Shown here in pieces: positions 7,201-12,409 of a stretch of DNA of 16,394 nt; within the stretch, counting starts at the first letter, position 1, and the number at the start of each line of letters is the position of its first letter. The notes under the pieces were generated by a model. That model did not search any database, was not told the origin of the DNA, and saw nothing but the letters and a program-made list of their open reading frames with translations. A program made the translations under genes and the position numbers. The stretch is from Eikenella sp963548155 (lineage in GTDB: Bacteria; Pseudomonadota; Gammaproteobacteria; Burkholderiales; Neisseriaceae): assembly GCA_963548155.1 (NCBI GenBank), contig CAUUTP010000043.1, forward strand, positions 1 through 16,394, read 5' to 3'.

Positions 7201-7569
7201 GGAAGCTGAAGCACTCGAACCCAAAGCTATATTGCTCTCACCGGCAGCCGTAGAAGACATACCAATCGCAACAGATTTACCGGGCTTGCTGTCTACAACA
7301 TCGGCAGCCGTCGTGGTGGCATCGCCACAAACCACATTTTTGCTGGTGTCGTCGAAATAGCAGGATTTGTAGTCTGCACCAGCGGGCACGGTATTGCCGC
7401 CGGAAGTGGTTGTGCCGGTGTTTTGCGCGCCCCAAGCGGGGGAAACCGCCAGCAGCACCAAAGCGGCAGCGGCGCGTGTGGTGTTTTTGCCTTGTGATTT
7501 GGCCAGCTCGGAAACGGCCGCCCAAGTACCACTCACAGCGTTGTAAACAGTTTTATAAGTTTTGTTCAT
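4252..7569 (-). CDS. Trimeric autotransporter adhesin (YadA/Hia type)
   Basis: A 1105-residue type Vc secreted surface protein; three copies assemble in the outer membrane, and such proteins usually bind host matrix or cells or mediate autoaggregation. The start MNKTYKTVYNAVSGTWAAVSELAKSQGK is a classical extended signal peptide region (1-28), followed by a hydrophobic core and likely cleavage near residue 47. Residues 99-507 form a YadA-like head with about 26 short (S/A)xAIG-type motifs, mostly 14 residues apart. A neck follows (RQIKHVAPG...DAINGSQLY, 550-574). The stalk (about 575-1010) contains duplicated modules. A short coiled coil (1012-1034) leads to the YadA anchor (about 1035-1105), which ends in the outer-membrane signature YQW. 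AAGGAA about eight bases upstream supports this start over the ATG at 7647. C70 and C81 are unusual. The ligand cannot be inferred. Confidence 0.96.
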   Translation of the reverse strand: MNKTYKTVYNAVSGTWAAVSELAKSQGKNTTRAAAALVLLAVSPAWGAQNTGTTTSGGNTVPAGADYKSCYFDDTSKNVVCGDATTTAADVVDSKPGKSVAIGMSSTAAGESNIALGSSASASSTSGLAIGSNSKAHHNQTVAIGERASALGEADIAIGKAAGENATSTGRNIAVGEYAVKDAVAANNVIGIGTNAAKGISGSHVIAIGTDANQGVSGVNQVVAIGYKSSAETSQSVAIGTSASAKQIGALALGNNSNAVTESSVAVGRFAQASGPNSIAVGGGRSAAESAQAGGVYSIAVGAGAEATGPGSTAMGRSAVSKSIGTVAVGSTAQASNLFAIAIGNKAEASGSKSVAIGSNEDAKNIIARATGQQSVAIGWTAQATGATQSVAIGPDTQALGAQSTAIGNNTRAKGDSSIAIGGDDWNVAKAQVGADYQSLTGTAMSSGFQGTESAEAAIAVGVKAMATGVLSTAFGSGTRATEVGASAFGVGAEANKRKAVAIGAGSRTSTNATAETSATVNGVTYGSFAGVDHITDGSQVSIGTAGYERQIKHVAPGAISATSTDAINGSQLYHVAAQAANPLKFDGDSGTTVERPLGTTLNVKGGATGTLTDNNIGVVADKASNTLRVKLAQNVDLGNAGSLKTGNTTVNNNGLTITGGPSVTNTGINAGSKQITNVASGGNIDSNAANIGDVKRITNQLSTNIQAAKTEVVAGDNIQVTSSQGGNGQTVYTVKTVANPTFTSVTAGGNTLDNTPMTVNGNTVTNVSNAINQTAAQAFSPLTFTGNKNSDTGNDGSQQKLGSSLHIGGGLANTAAASNSNIRTEVTDGKVDIQFANAPTFAGTVTAPTFKAGSNTLDNTPMTVNGSPVTSVNNAINQTAAQAFNPLKFDGDSGTTVERKLGTTLNIKGGATGTLTDNNIGVVADNASNTLRLKLAQNVDLGNAGSLKTGNTTVNNSGLTINNGPSVTNNGINAGNKQISNVADGTNPTDAVNVRQLQAAMNGGSNTNQNLIQQVNNNLNQRIDKLEDNSNAGIAGGIAQSSIPQVTRAGASGIGVGTGYYGGQSAIAVGVSSISDGGNWIVKGSFSVNSQGRTGVGAGALYQW
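4618..4929 (-). repeat. Stalk module A, second copy
   Basis: A 312-base (104-codon) unit encoding residues 881-984, from AAQAFNPLKFDGDSG to ISNVADG. It repeats the unit at 5530-5841 at an exact offset of 912 bases with no length difference; roughly 90% of residues are identical. It includes an AG-kingDUS word at 4724-4735. Confidence 0.9.
4724..4735 (-). repeat. Kingella-type uptake word (AG-kingDUS) in the adhesin gene
   Basis: Plus strand TTCAGGCTGCCT, i.e. AGGCAGCCTGAA on the coding strand, read within NAGSLKTG. This is the dialect described for Kingella, not that of the rest of this window. Confidence 0.75.
4901..5005 (-). repeat. Stalk module B, second copy
   Basis: A 105-base unit encoding NTLDNTPMTVNG...NAINQTAAQAFNPLKF (about residues 855-890). 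It matches 5216-5320 at an offset of 315 bases and overlaps the start of module A. Confidence 0.85.
5216..5320 (-). repeat. Stalk module B, first copy
   Basis: A 105-base unit encoding NTLDNTPMTVNGNTVTNVSNAINQTAAQAFSPLTF (about residues 751-785). It is nearly the same as 4901-5005. Confidence 0.85.
5530..5841 (-). repeat. Stalk module A, first copy
   Basis: A 312-base unit encoding residues 577-680, from AAQAANPLKFDGDSG to ITNVASG. It is near-identical to 4618-4929 and includes the second AG-kingDUS word at 5636-5647. Confidence 0.9.
5636..5647 (-). repeat. Kingella-type uptake word, second copy
   Basis: TTCAGGCTGCCT on the plus strand, exactly 912 bases from the copy at 4724. It is therefore the same word carried by the duplicated module. 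Confidence 0.75.
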
Positions 7570-7576
7570 TGTGATA

Positions 7577-7582
7577 TTCCTT
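7577..7582 (-). promoter_or_regulatory. Ribosome-binding site of the adhesin
   Basis: AAGGAA on the minus strand, seven bases before the ATG at 7569. It decides between this start and the upstream in-frame ATG at 7647, which has no such site. Confidence 0.75.
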
Positions 7583-7592
7583 ATCTGTTGCT

Positions 7593-7616
7593 GGTTTTGC
7601 GGATTGTTGCAAAACC
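7593..7616 (-). promoter_or_regulatory. Hairpin in the adhesin mRNA leader
   Basis: GGTTTTGC (7593-7600) and GCAAAACC (7609-7616) are perfect 8-bp complements around an 8-base loop, 23-47 bases upstream of the start codon. No T-run follows, so it is not a terminator. It may shape translation or mRNA stability of the leader. Confidence 0.55.
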
Positions 7617-7694
7617 AAAAAACTAAATGCCTTGTTTCACTGTGCACTCTATAAAATCTACACAGCTAGGTTGGCTCATGGCAAGAAATCTTAC

Positions 7695-7723
7695 ATTATA
7701 CTCAATACCATCAATATGGTAAA
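7695..7723 (-). promoter_or_regulatory. Candidate promoter of the adhesin gene
   Basis: On the minus strand, -35 TTTACC (7723-7718) and a perfect -10 TATAAT (7700-7695) are 17 bases apart. This predicts a leader of about 120 bases before the start codon. Confidence 0.6.
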
Positions 7724-7745
7724 TGTAAAAAACTATTCACCATAT
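7714..7745. promoter_or_regulatory. Inverted repeat overlapping the adhesin -35 box
   Basis: ATATGGT (7714-7720) and ACCATAT (7739-7745) are perfect 7-bp inverted arms with 18 bases between them. The left arm overlaps the -35 box. The position suits an operator for a dimeric regulator, but no regulator gene is nearby. Confidence 0.35.
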
Positions 7746-7751
7746 AGGCAG

Positions 7752-7763
7752 AGGCTACCTGAA
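7752..7763 (+). repeat. DNA uptake sequence, single
   Basis: Exact AGGCTACCTGAA just upstream of the adhesin promoter. Confidence 0.9.
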
Positions 7764-7944
7764 AACTTGCCATCTATTTTTTAGCATGAAGGCTCTATCA
7801 CCAACACAGCAAGCTACAAATAGACAAAAATCCGCTACTGACGGGCTTCAAGCTGAAAATACTTGCCAAGGTGGACTAAGAATAAAACGGTGCATCCGGT
7901 ACACAAACAGATCATTCACAAAAAAACAACAGCCTCCCAACTAC

Positions 7945-7984
7945 TAATAGAGGCTACCTGAAACTTTTCAGGTAGCCTCTATTA
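7945..7984. terminator. Long uptake-sequence hairpin after the plsC-like gene
   Basis: TAATAGAGGCTACCTGAAA (7945-7963) and its perfect complement (7966-7984) form a 19-bp stem with a 2-base spacer, 16 bases after the stop codon of the acyltransferase gene. The complementarity extends six bases beyond the uptake word on the outer side. No T-run follows on the minus strand. Confidence 0.75.
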
Positions 7985-8000
7985 ATTCCTACAGCAGCAA

Positions 8001-8777
8001 TCAGCCTTTATCCTCACCGTTTATAATCGCGCCAACAAAAGCTTCCGCCTTATCTTTGAGCAAAAAGCGGGCAGAAGCATCAGCAGCTTCCTCTGTGTTT
8101 AGAGTTAGCGGCTCGGAGCAGTCGGCGCGGACGATGATTTCGGGCATCGATACGATGCGCCACAGCGCGGTAAGGAGGCTGGTATTACCTGCATAGGCGG
8201 GGGCTGTGCTGCGTCGGCCGGAGCGGTCGCAATAGCGCAGCGCCACGGCCACTACAGGTAGGCCGCTGTCCAGCGCGGATTGGAACAGCGCGGCTTTAAA
8301 CGGCAGCAACGCCATCCCATCTGAGGCTTTGGATTCAGGGAAGAACGACACGCCGTGCCCCGCACTCATCGAGCGCACAATGGCTTCGTTTACAGGTGCC
8401 ACGTCATTACGGCTGTTGCGGTTAATGAACACCGCACCGGTGCGTGCCACCACCGCACCCAACACCGGCCAGGAACGGATTTCGCGCTTGGCAATAAACA
8501 CCGTGGGGTACATGGCCATCAGAATCATCGGATCGAGCCAGGAAACGTGGTTCGCCGCGCCGAGGAACACGGGCGGGAAAGGCGGGTTGTTCGGATTGGC
8601 TTCGATACGGATGTGCAATACTTTCAACATACTGCGAGCCAAGTTCTGCATCACGTCTTTGCTGTGCTGGTTGTATTCTCGCAGGCGGAATAGGCGGTAG
8701 GCGGTGATGAAAAACCAAAACAGCAGGTGCAGGATGCGGAAGAGGCGGGTGAAGACGGAGGTGGATGGTGTGTTCAT
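8001..8777 (-). CDS. 1-acyl-sn-glycerol-3-phosphate acyltransferase family protein (PlsC-like)
   Basis: A 258-residue membrane-associated acyltransferase that would add the second acyl chain to lysophosphatidic acid, giving phosphatidic acid for phospholipid synthesis. A hydrophobic anchor (about residues 12-30) is followed by the family motifs in order: NHVSWLD with the catalytic H77 and D82 (H-x4-D), GAVFINR (114-120), FFPESKASDG (145-154) and PVVAVAL (174-180). In motif III the usual FPEG is FPES, keeping the glutamate. Neisseria carries more than one such enzyme (NlaA, NlaB), so I do not assign a symbol. The ATG at 8777 has no strong ribosome-binding site. It lies 69 bases after mutM on the same strand and may be cotranscribed with it. 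Confidence 0.9.
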   Translation of the reverse strand: MNTPSTSVFTRLFRILHLLFWFFITAYRLFRLREYNQHSKDVMQNLARSMLKVLHIRIEANPNNPPFPPVFLGAANHVSWLDPMILMAMYPTVFIAKREIRSWPVLGAVVARTGAVFINRNSRNDVAPVNEAIVRSMSAGHGVSFFPESKASDGMALLPFKAALFQSALDSGLPVVAVALRYCDRSGRRSTAPAYAGNTSLLTALWRIVSMPEIIVRADCSEPLTLNTEEAADASARFLLKDKAEAFVGAIINGEDKG

Positions 8778-8809
8778 GTGTTTGTTTCGTTTATTGGTCG
8801 GATTTTAAA

Positions 8810-8821
8810 AGGCTACCTGAA
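8810..8821 (+). repeat. DNA uptake sequence between mutM and the plsC-like gene
   Basis: Exact AGGCTACCTGAA in the 69-base spacer. A degenerate relative, AGGCTGCCGGAA, follows at 8829-8840. Confidence 0.9.
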
Positions 8822-8846
8822 AAACCAAAGGCTGCCGGAAACGGTC

Positions 8847-9668
8847 TCAACGCTGGCATTGCGGGCAGTAGAAACTGCTGCGCTGGCCGATGGTCTGCCG
8901 CGCAATCGGCGTGCCGCACTGGCGGCAGGGTTCGCCCTCGCGGCCATATACCTGATATTGCTGCTGGAAATAGCCGCTTTGCCCGTCGCTGTGCAGAAAA
9001 TCGCGCAGGCTGCTGCCGCCCGCCTTCAAGGCACGCTGCAACACGCTGCGGATTTCCGCCACCAGGCGGCGGCACTCTTCGGCGGATACGCGGTCGGTGC
9101 GGCGGGTGGGCAGGATGCCGGCGGCAAACAACGCCTCGTTGGCATAAATATTGCCCACGCCCACCACGATTTTGTTGTCCATCAGCGCGGTTTTGACGGC
9201 GCTTTTGCGACGCGAGAACGCGGTTTTCAGGTAGCCTGCGGTAAATTCGTCCTGCAGCGGCTCGGGGCCCAGATGCTGCAACAACGGGTGCTGCTCTGCC
9301 GGCCCGGCAAACCACAGCACAGCGCCGAAACGGCGCGGGTCGCGCAGGCGCAGCACGGTTTGGCCGTCTGTAACGATGTCGAGGTGGTCGTGCTTTTCCG
9401 GCGGCGGCGCGCTGCCGTCGGGATACACGCGCAGGCTGCCGGACATGCCCAAATGCAGCAGCATCACGCCGTGGGCAAATTCAAACAGCAAATACTTGGC
9501 GCGGCGGCGGATGTGCACAATACGGCTGCCGACCAGCTGCCGCGCCAAATCCGGCGGCACCGGCCAGCGCAATTTCGGCTGGCGCACCACCACCCCGGCC
9601 ACGGTTTTGCCCTGCATATAAGGCTGGATGCCGCGGCGGGTGGTTTCAACTTCAGGCAGTTCGGGCAT
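8847..9668 (-). CDS. mutM: Formamidopyrimidine-DNA glycosylase
   Basis: MutM (Fpg) removes 8-oxoguanine and ring-opened purines from DNA and cleaves the abasic site, limiting G:C to T:A mutation. The 273-residue protein starts MPELPEVETTRRG: the proline exposed after Met removal is the nucleophile and the next glutamate is catalytic. K58 (RRRAKYLLF) is the conserved lysine of the beta-hairpin. RLRDPRRFG and MDNKIVVGVGNIYANEALF form the DNA-contacting core. A C-terminal zinc finger is complete, with C248, C251, C268 and C271 and the lesion-binding QR at 262-263. The ATG at 9668 is chosen because the catalytic proline must be residue 2. An uptake sequence in the gene encodes GYLKT. It precedes the plsC-like gene. 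Confidence 0.97.
   Translation of the reverse strand: MPELPEVETTRRGIQPYMQGKTVAGVVVRQPKLRWPVPPDLARQLVGSRIVHIRRRAKYLLFEFAHGVMLLHLGMSGSLRVYPDGSAPPPEKHDHLDIVTDGQTVLRLRDPRRFGAVLWFAGPAEQHPLLQHLGPEPLQDEFTAGYLKTAFSRRKSAVKTALMDNKIVVGVGNIYANEALFAAGILPTRRTDRVSAEECRRLVAEIRSVLQRALKAGGSSLRDFLHSDGQSGYFQQQYQVYGREGEPCRQCGTPIARQTIGQRSSFYCPQCQR
9226..9237 (-). repeat. DNA uptake sequence inside mutM
   Basis: Exact TTCAGGTAGCCT on the plus strand. The coding strand reads it within AGYLKT, the third of the three possible frames seen in this window. Confidence 0.9.
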
Positions 9669-9723
9669 GGGAATTCGGGTTGGAAATAAACAAGGCGGGA
9701 AGTTTAGACCGTTTGCACGGTTT

Positions 9724-9735
9724 AGGCTACCTGAA
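9724..9735 (+). repeat. DNA uptake sequence upstream of mutM
   Basis: Exact AGGCTACCTGAA, 55 bases before the mutM start codon. Confidence 0.9.
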
Positions 9736-9788
9736 AACCGATTTTCAGACCGCCCCCGCGCAACTCGGCACAAATGCCGCCCCATTGT

Positions 9789-9829
9789 TTTTCAGGTAGC
9801 CCCTTTCACACAAGAAGGCTACCTGAAAA
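9789..9829. terminator. Imperfect uptake-sequence pair between the lipoprotein gene and mutM
   Basis: TTTTCAGGTAGCC (9789-9801) and GGCTACCTGAAAA (9817-9829) form a 13-bp stem with a 15-base loop. The left copy has one mismatch at the last base of the 12-mer (TTCAGGTAGCCC). It lies about 40 bases after the lipoprotein stop and can act as its terminator. Confidence 0.65.
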
Positions 9830-9869
9830 CGCATATTAAAAAGTTTGCATAAAACCCAATTGCGGCGGG

Positions 9870-10526
9870 CTATTGCTGCCCCGCCTGCTGTTTGGCGGCC
9901 TCCTGCCGCTGCCATTTGGCGCGGTGTTCCGGCTCGTAGGCAAGGTTTGTTACAACTAGTAAAGCAGTACCATTATCCTCTCTGGCCGGCACGATCATGG
10001 CAAACACATCACCGCGCTTAAATTGCTGCACGCCTAGCGCACCCAAAACCTTTTGCCGTTCCTCGGCAGTAACGAACACCCCGCTGTTTAAAATAGCAAA
10101 CTCCTGTTCCGTAAGCTGTGGATACGACGTAAATCCAATAATTTCCAGCTCTCGCACAAACGGGGTAACATCCTTATCCACACGTGACAACACTACCATT
10201 TGTAGTACTTTACTGTCACTATCGAAGATTAAGATTTGTTGAGGGGATTTGTTCAAGATTTCACGTCCATACACTTCAATCATTCCAGAATCACTGGTAA
10301 GTATCCGATTACCGAAACTGATGAACCCGTTATTAAACTGCTGTAAATCGGGATATAGTGTCAACGCCTGTTCTAGCGTGGTTTTACCCACTTCCACGCT
10401 TTGCAAAACAGGCGCAGCGGCAGCGGCCTGGCTGGCAGCCTCGCCATCATGGTGGCCCACATCCACACGACAGGCACACAAGGCGGCCAACAGCAGCAGC
10501 AGAAGGGCTTTAGCATAAACAGACAT
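9870..10526 (-). CDS. Probable lipoprotein of unknown function
   Basis: A 218-residue protein with a lipoprotein-like start: MSVYAKALLLLLLAALCAC, where L-C-A-C fits a lipobox and C19 would be the lipidated residue; C17 is an alternative. An Ala-rich linker (about 25-38) leads to a mixed domain with KTTLEQALTLYPDLQQF, ILIFDSDSKVLQMVVLSR and a final MIVPAREDNGTALLVVTNLAYEP. The C-terminus is charged and Gln-rich. I do not recognise the family. The ATG at 10526 has AAGGAA seven bases upstream; an earlier ATG at 10571 does not. The middle of the gene is more AT-rich than mutM. If it is a lipoprotein it would be processed by Lgt, encoded in this window. Confidence 0.8.
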   Translation of the reverse strand: MSVYAKALLLLLLAALCACRVDVGHHDGEAASQAAAAAPVLQSVEVGKTTLEQALTLYPDLQQFNNGFISFGNRILTSDSGMIEVYGREILNKSPQQILIFDSDSKVLQMVVLSRVDKDVTPFVRELEIIGFTSYPQLTEQEFAILNSGVFVTAEERQKVLGALGVQQFKRGDVFAMIVPAREDNGTALLVVTNLAYEPEHRAKWQRQEAAKQQAGQQ

Positions 10527-10608
10527 CTCAGCTTCCTTAAAACAAGATTGCAGGGAGGCAGCAGAGTACAAGAGAAAGACAAACCGGGCAATGTTTAATC
10601 AACAAGAG

Positions 10609-10620
10609 AGGCTACCTGAG
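10609..10620 (+). repeat. DNA uptake sequence, one mismatch
   Basis: AGGCTACCTGAG, with the final A replaced by G. Confidence 0.7.
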
Positions 10621-10630
10621 GCGCCGCGAT

Positions 10631-10675
10631 ATTTTTCAGGTAGCCTTTGAGTGCGCAGAAGGCTACCTGAAAAAT
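10631..10675. repeat. Inverted pair of DNA uptake sequences upstream of rarD
   Basis: The arms 10631-10647 and 10659-10675 are perfectly complementary over 17 bp with an 11-base loop. The right arm is A-rich at its end, so the minus-strand and plus-strand stems are both flanked by A/T runs. Like the pairs upstream of lgt, it lies between divergent genes. Confidence 0.8.
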
Positions 10676-10747
10676 CGTCTTACCCACGCAACCCAAATCC
10701 TTTCCATCTTAATTAACCCAACTTCACACAAACCACCGCCGGAATCT

Positions 10748-10759
10748 TTCAGGTAGCCT
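10748..10759 (-). repeat. DNA uptake sequence, single
   Basis: Exact TTCAGGTAGCCT on the plus strand, adjoining the TTTACCCACGGC direct repeat. Confidence 0.9.
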
Positions 10760-10812
10760 TTACCCACGGCGCAAATAAGCAAATCATTGTCCTGTTTCTC
10801 TTTACCCACGGC
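10759..10812 (+). repeat. 12-base direct repeats upstream of the rarD promoter
   Basis: TTTACCCACGGC occurs at 10759-10770 and 10801-10812, start to start 42 bases, about four helical turns. A shorter TACCCACG copy lies at 10681-10688. They end 25 bases upstream of the candidate -35 box. They could be binding sites for an activator or simply a small duplication. Confidence 0.5.
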
Positions 10813-10836
10813 TATTTGGGCAAAAGCTGCCAAAAC

Positions 10837-10865
10837 GTGCCAAGCAGCGAGAAGACGTTTATAAT
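10837..10865 (+). promoter_or_regulatory. Candidate rarD promoter
   Basis: -35 GTGCCA (10837-10842, four of six) and a perfect -10 TATAAT (10860-10865) are 17 bases apart. Transcription would start near 10872, which excludes the ATGs at 10816 and 10864 as starts. Confidence 0.6.
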
Positions 10866-10896
10866 GTTAAATATCTTTAATTCCGAAAGGCTGTAT

Positions 10897-11799
10897 ATGT
10901 CGAGAATGGCCAAGGGGATTATTGCGGCCGTGGTCTCCAATATTCTGTTCGGCTCGCTGTTTATGTTTGGCCCGTGGATGCGGCCGATGAGTGGCACAGA
11001 TGTGTTTGCCTGGCGTATCGTGGGCACGTTTACCTGCGCGCTCTCTATTATGCTGCTCACTTCGGCCAAACGCGATGCGGCCAGATTCCTGAGCGAAATC
11101 GGCGGCAATCTTCGCCGCTGGGCACTGGTGCTGCTGCCCGCGCCGATTATGATCGGGCAGATTTGGCTCTATATGTGGGCGCCGGTAAACGGCAAGGGGG
11201 TGGACGTATCGATGGGCTACTTCCTATTCCCGCTTGCGATGATGCTGGGCGGGGTGATGGTGTTCCGCGAGCGGCTTGATCGCTTGCAGCTGATTGCCGT
11301 GCTGCTGGCTTCGGCGGCGGTGGCGCTGGAAATCTGGAACAGCGGCACGTTTTCCTGGGTAACCATTGCCGTGTTCGCCACCTTCCCGATTTATTACATC
11401 ATGCGCCGCTGGCAAGGCGTGCCGCCGCTGCTCGGGCTCTTGCTGGATTTGATTTTGGCGCTGCCTTTTGTGATTTGGTATTTGGTGATGTACTCACCCA
11501 GCCCAGCCATGATCGAAGCCAAGCCGATTCTACTTTTGTTTGCCGTGCTCTTGGGGCTTAACGGCGCAGTATCAATGCAGGTAAACCTCACAGCCAACGA
11601 GCTTTTGCCGGTGGTGCTGTTCGGCATGCTGAGCTATCTGGAGCCGGCACTGTTGTTTCTGCTTTCGGTGTTTGTGCTGGGCGAACATTTGGACTGGGTG
11701 GCCATGGTAAGCCACAGCCTGATTTGGGCGAGCATCATCGTGATGCTGTATCACGGCATCCAAACCATGCGCCGCGAAAAGGCAGAACAGGCTACCTGA
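10897..11799 (+). CDS. rarD: RarD-type transporter of the drug/metabolite (EamA) superfamily
   Basis: A 300-residue inner-membrane protein with about ten helices in two EamA halves. The RarD subgroup is indicated by the start KGIIAAVVSNILFGSLFMFGPWM, DVFAWRIVGTF (about residues 37-47), GQIWLYMWAPVNGKGVDVSMGYFLFPLAMMLGGVMVFRERL (about 88-128) and, in the second half, LSYLEPALLFLLSVFVLGEHL. The transported substrate of RarD proteins is not known; the name comes from a chloramphenicol-sensitivity phenotype. The ATG at 10897 has GAAAGG about six bases upstream and follows the promoter. The stop codon TGA is part of an uptake sequence (11789-11800), so the last residues Ala-Thr are encoded by it. 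A terminator follows. Confidence 0.88.
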   Translation: MSRMAKGIIAAVVSNILFGSLFMFGPWMRPMSGTDVFAWRIVGTFTCALSIMLLTSAKRDAARFLSEIGGNLRRWALVLLPAPIMIGQIWLYMWAPVNGKGVDVSMGYFLFPLAMMLGGVMVFRERLDRLQLIAVLLASAAVALEIWNSGTFSWVTIAVFATFPIYYIMRRWQGVPPLLGLLLDLILALPFVIWYLVMYSPSPAMIEAKPILLLFAVLLGLNGAVSMQVNLTANELLPVVLFGMLSYLEPALLFLLSVFVLGEHLDWVAMVSHSLIWASIIVMLYHGIQTMRREKAEQAT

Positions 11800-11800
11800 A
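11789..11800 (+). repeat. DNA uptake sequence supplying the rarD stop codon
   Basis: Exact AGGCTACCTGAA; its TGA at 11797-11799 is the stop codon of rarD. Confidence 0.9.
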
Positions 11801-11827
11801 AATTATCTGCTTCAATCAAATGAAAAC

Positions 11828-11857
11828 CAGGCTTCCTAAACGGAAGCCTGTTCTTTC
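11828..11857 (+). terminator. Rho-independent terminator of rarD
   Basis: CAGGCTTCC (11828-11836) and GGAAGCCTG (11842-11850) form a perfect 9-bp stem with a 5-base loop, followed by TTCTTTCT. It lies 29 bases after the stop and is not an uptake-sequence hairpin. Confidence 0.85.
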
Positions 11858-11882
11858 TCAGGCCAAAATGACTTAGGTAATG

Positions 11883-11891
11883 TGTTATAAT
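11883..11891 (+). promoter_or_regulatory. Extended -10 promoter upstream of the small unknown gene
   Basis: TGTTATAAT carries the TGn extension before a perfect TATAAT (11886-11891), which can replace a -35 box; none is obvious upstream. It would drive the gene at 11974 and possibly gyrB. Confidence 0.6.
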
Positions 11892-11903
11892 CGCGCGTTA
11901 GGT

Positions 11904-11915
11904 TTCAGGTAGCCT
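11904..11915 (-). repeat. DNA uptake sequence in a 5' leader
   Basis: Exact TTCAGGTAGCCT, extended by GAA into the palindrome TTCAGG-TAG-CCTGAA. It lies just after the predicted transcription start for the gene at 11974. Confidence 0.9.
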
Positions 11916-11973
11916 GAAATCGCATTGAGCACACATCATTTCCCAATATAACAATACCTTTCATCACCACCCC

Positions 11974-12327
11974 ATGCCAAACGAAATCGCCGACATCAGC
12001 TACAAAATCCTGGAAAACGAAAACGGCCAAGAAACCCCAGCCCTATTTATCGCCTGCAATATCAACAACGAAGCAGAAGCAGAGGCATTCGTGCCCGAAG
12101 TGCAGCAGGCCGTTTTCAGCCAGCTTTTGATGCCCTGCCAAGAGGCCAAACTTTTGATGATCACTATCATCGGCGGCATCAAGGCCGAAGCCTTCCGCCG
12201 GCTTTGGCTGCCTCGCGTTGAGGCAGATGAATTATTCGCCGCACTCATGGCTAGACTGGAAACTGCCGTGGTGGTGCACGGCACACCCGCTGGCGAAATC
12301 GTCGGCCAGGCCTCCCTACTGGCCTAA
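11974..12327 (+). CDS. Small protein of unknown function upstream of gyrB
   Basis: A 117-residue, acidic, apparently cytosolic protein without signal peptide or membrane helix. The sequence alternates predicted strands and helices: ISYKILENENG, ETPALFIACNIN, a helix with EAFVPEVQQAVFSQLL, then AKLLMITIIGGIKAEAFRRLWLP and a helix with ADELFAALMARLETAVVV. It has two cysteines (in IACNI and MPCQE) and no metal-binding or catalytic motif that I recognise. No strong ribosome-binding site precedes the ATG at 11974, but the frame is well closed and has its own extended -10 promoter. No terminator separates it from gyrB 82 bases downstream, so they may share a transcript. Confidence 0.75.
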   Translation: MPNEIADISYKILENENGQETPALFIACNINNEAEAEAFVPEVQQAVFSQLLMPCQEAKLLMITIIGGIKAEAFRRLWLPRVEADELFAALMARLETAVVVHGTPAGEIVGQASLLA

Positions 12328-12367
12328 TCGGCTGCCGGTTAAACATCCTAATTTGCGCTGCCATTTT

Positions 12368-12379
12368 TTCAGGTAGCCT
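12368..12379 (-). repeat. DNA uptake sequence upstream of gyrB
   Basis: Exact TTCAGGTAGCCT, 30 bases before the gyrB start codon. Confidence 0.9.
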
Positions 12380-12409
12380 CAAACTCATTCTCATCACAAC
12401 AAAACAACC

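Larger units (their letters stand above)
7746..8000. other. Intergenic stretch between the adhesin promoter and the plsC-like gene
   Basis: It contains one single uptake sequence (7752-7763) and the long hairpin 7945-7984. The AT-rich 180 bases between them show no start-linked reading frame, RNA gene or repeat that I recognise. The whole gene-free gap is 7570-8000. Confidence 0.6.
10527..10896. promoter_or_regulatory. Divergent intergenic region between the lipoprotein gene and rarD
   Basis: 370 bases with an uptake-sequence hairpin plus two further copies, short direct repeats (TACCCACG core), and a clear promoter for rarD. No promoter for the lipoprotein gene stands out. No coding region or RNA gene is recognisable. 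Confidence 0.65.

Noticed and set aside
7567..7647. Adhesin start at the ATG at 7647
   Set aside because: The extra 26 residues precede a perfect extended signal peptide region and would bury it; a ribosome-binding site stands before 7569.
7764..7944. Possible decayed transposase or small RNA between the adhesin and the plsC-like gene
   Set aside because: I translated all frames by eye and found no family motif, start-linked frame, terminal repeats or promoter-terminator pair.
8829..8840. AGGCTGCCGGAA as a Simonsiella-type uptake sequence
   Set aside because: It has a mismatch to that dialect and follows an exact host word, so it is more likely a decayed or chance copy.
8727..9689. Long plus-strand frame opposite mutM
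   Set aside because: mutM is unambiguous on the minus strand with all catalytic and zinc-binding residues; the plus frame is a GC-driven shadow.
9737..9751. TTTTCAGACCGCC as a degenerate Neisseria meningitidis-type uptake sequence
   Set aside because: It matches only part of the AT-DUS with a mismatch, which is expected by chance near a host-dialect copy.
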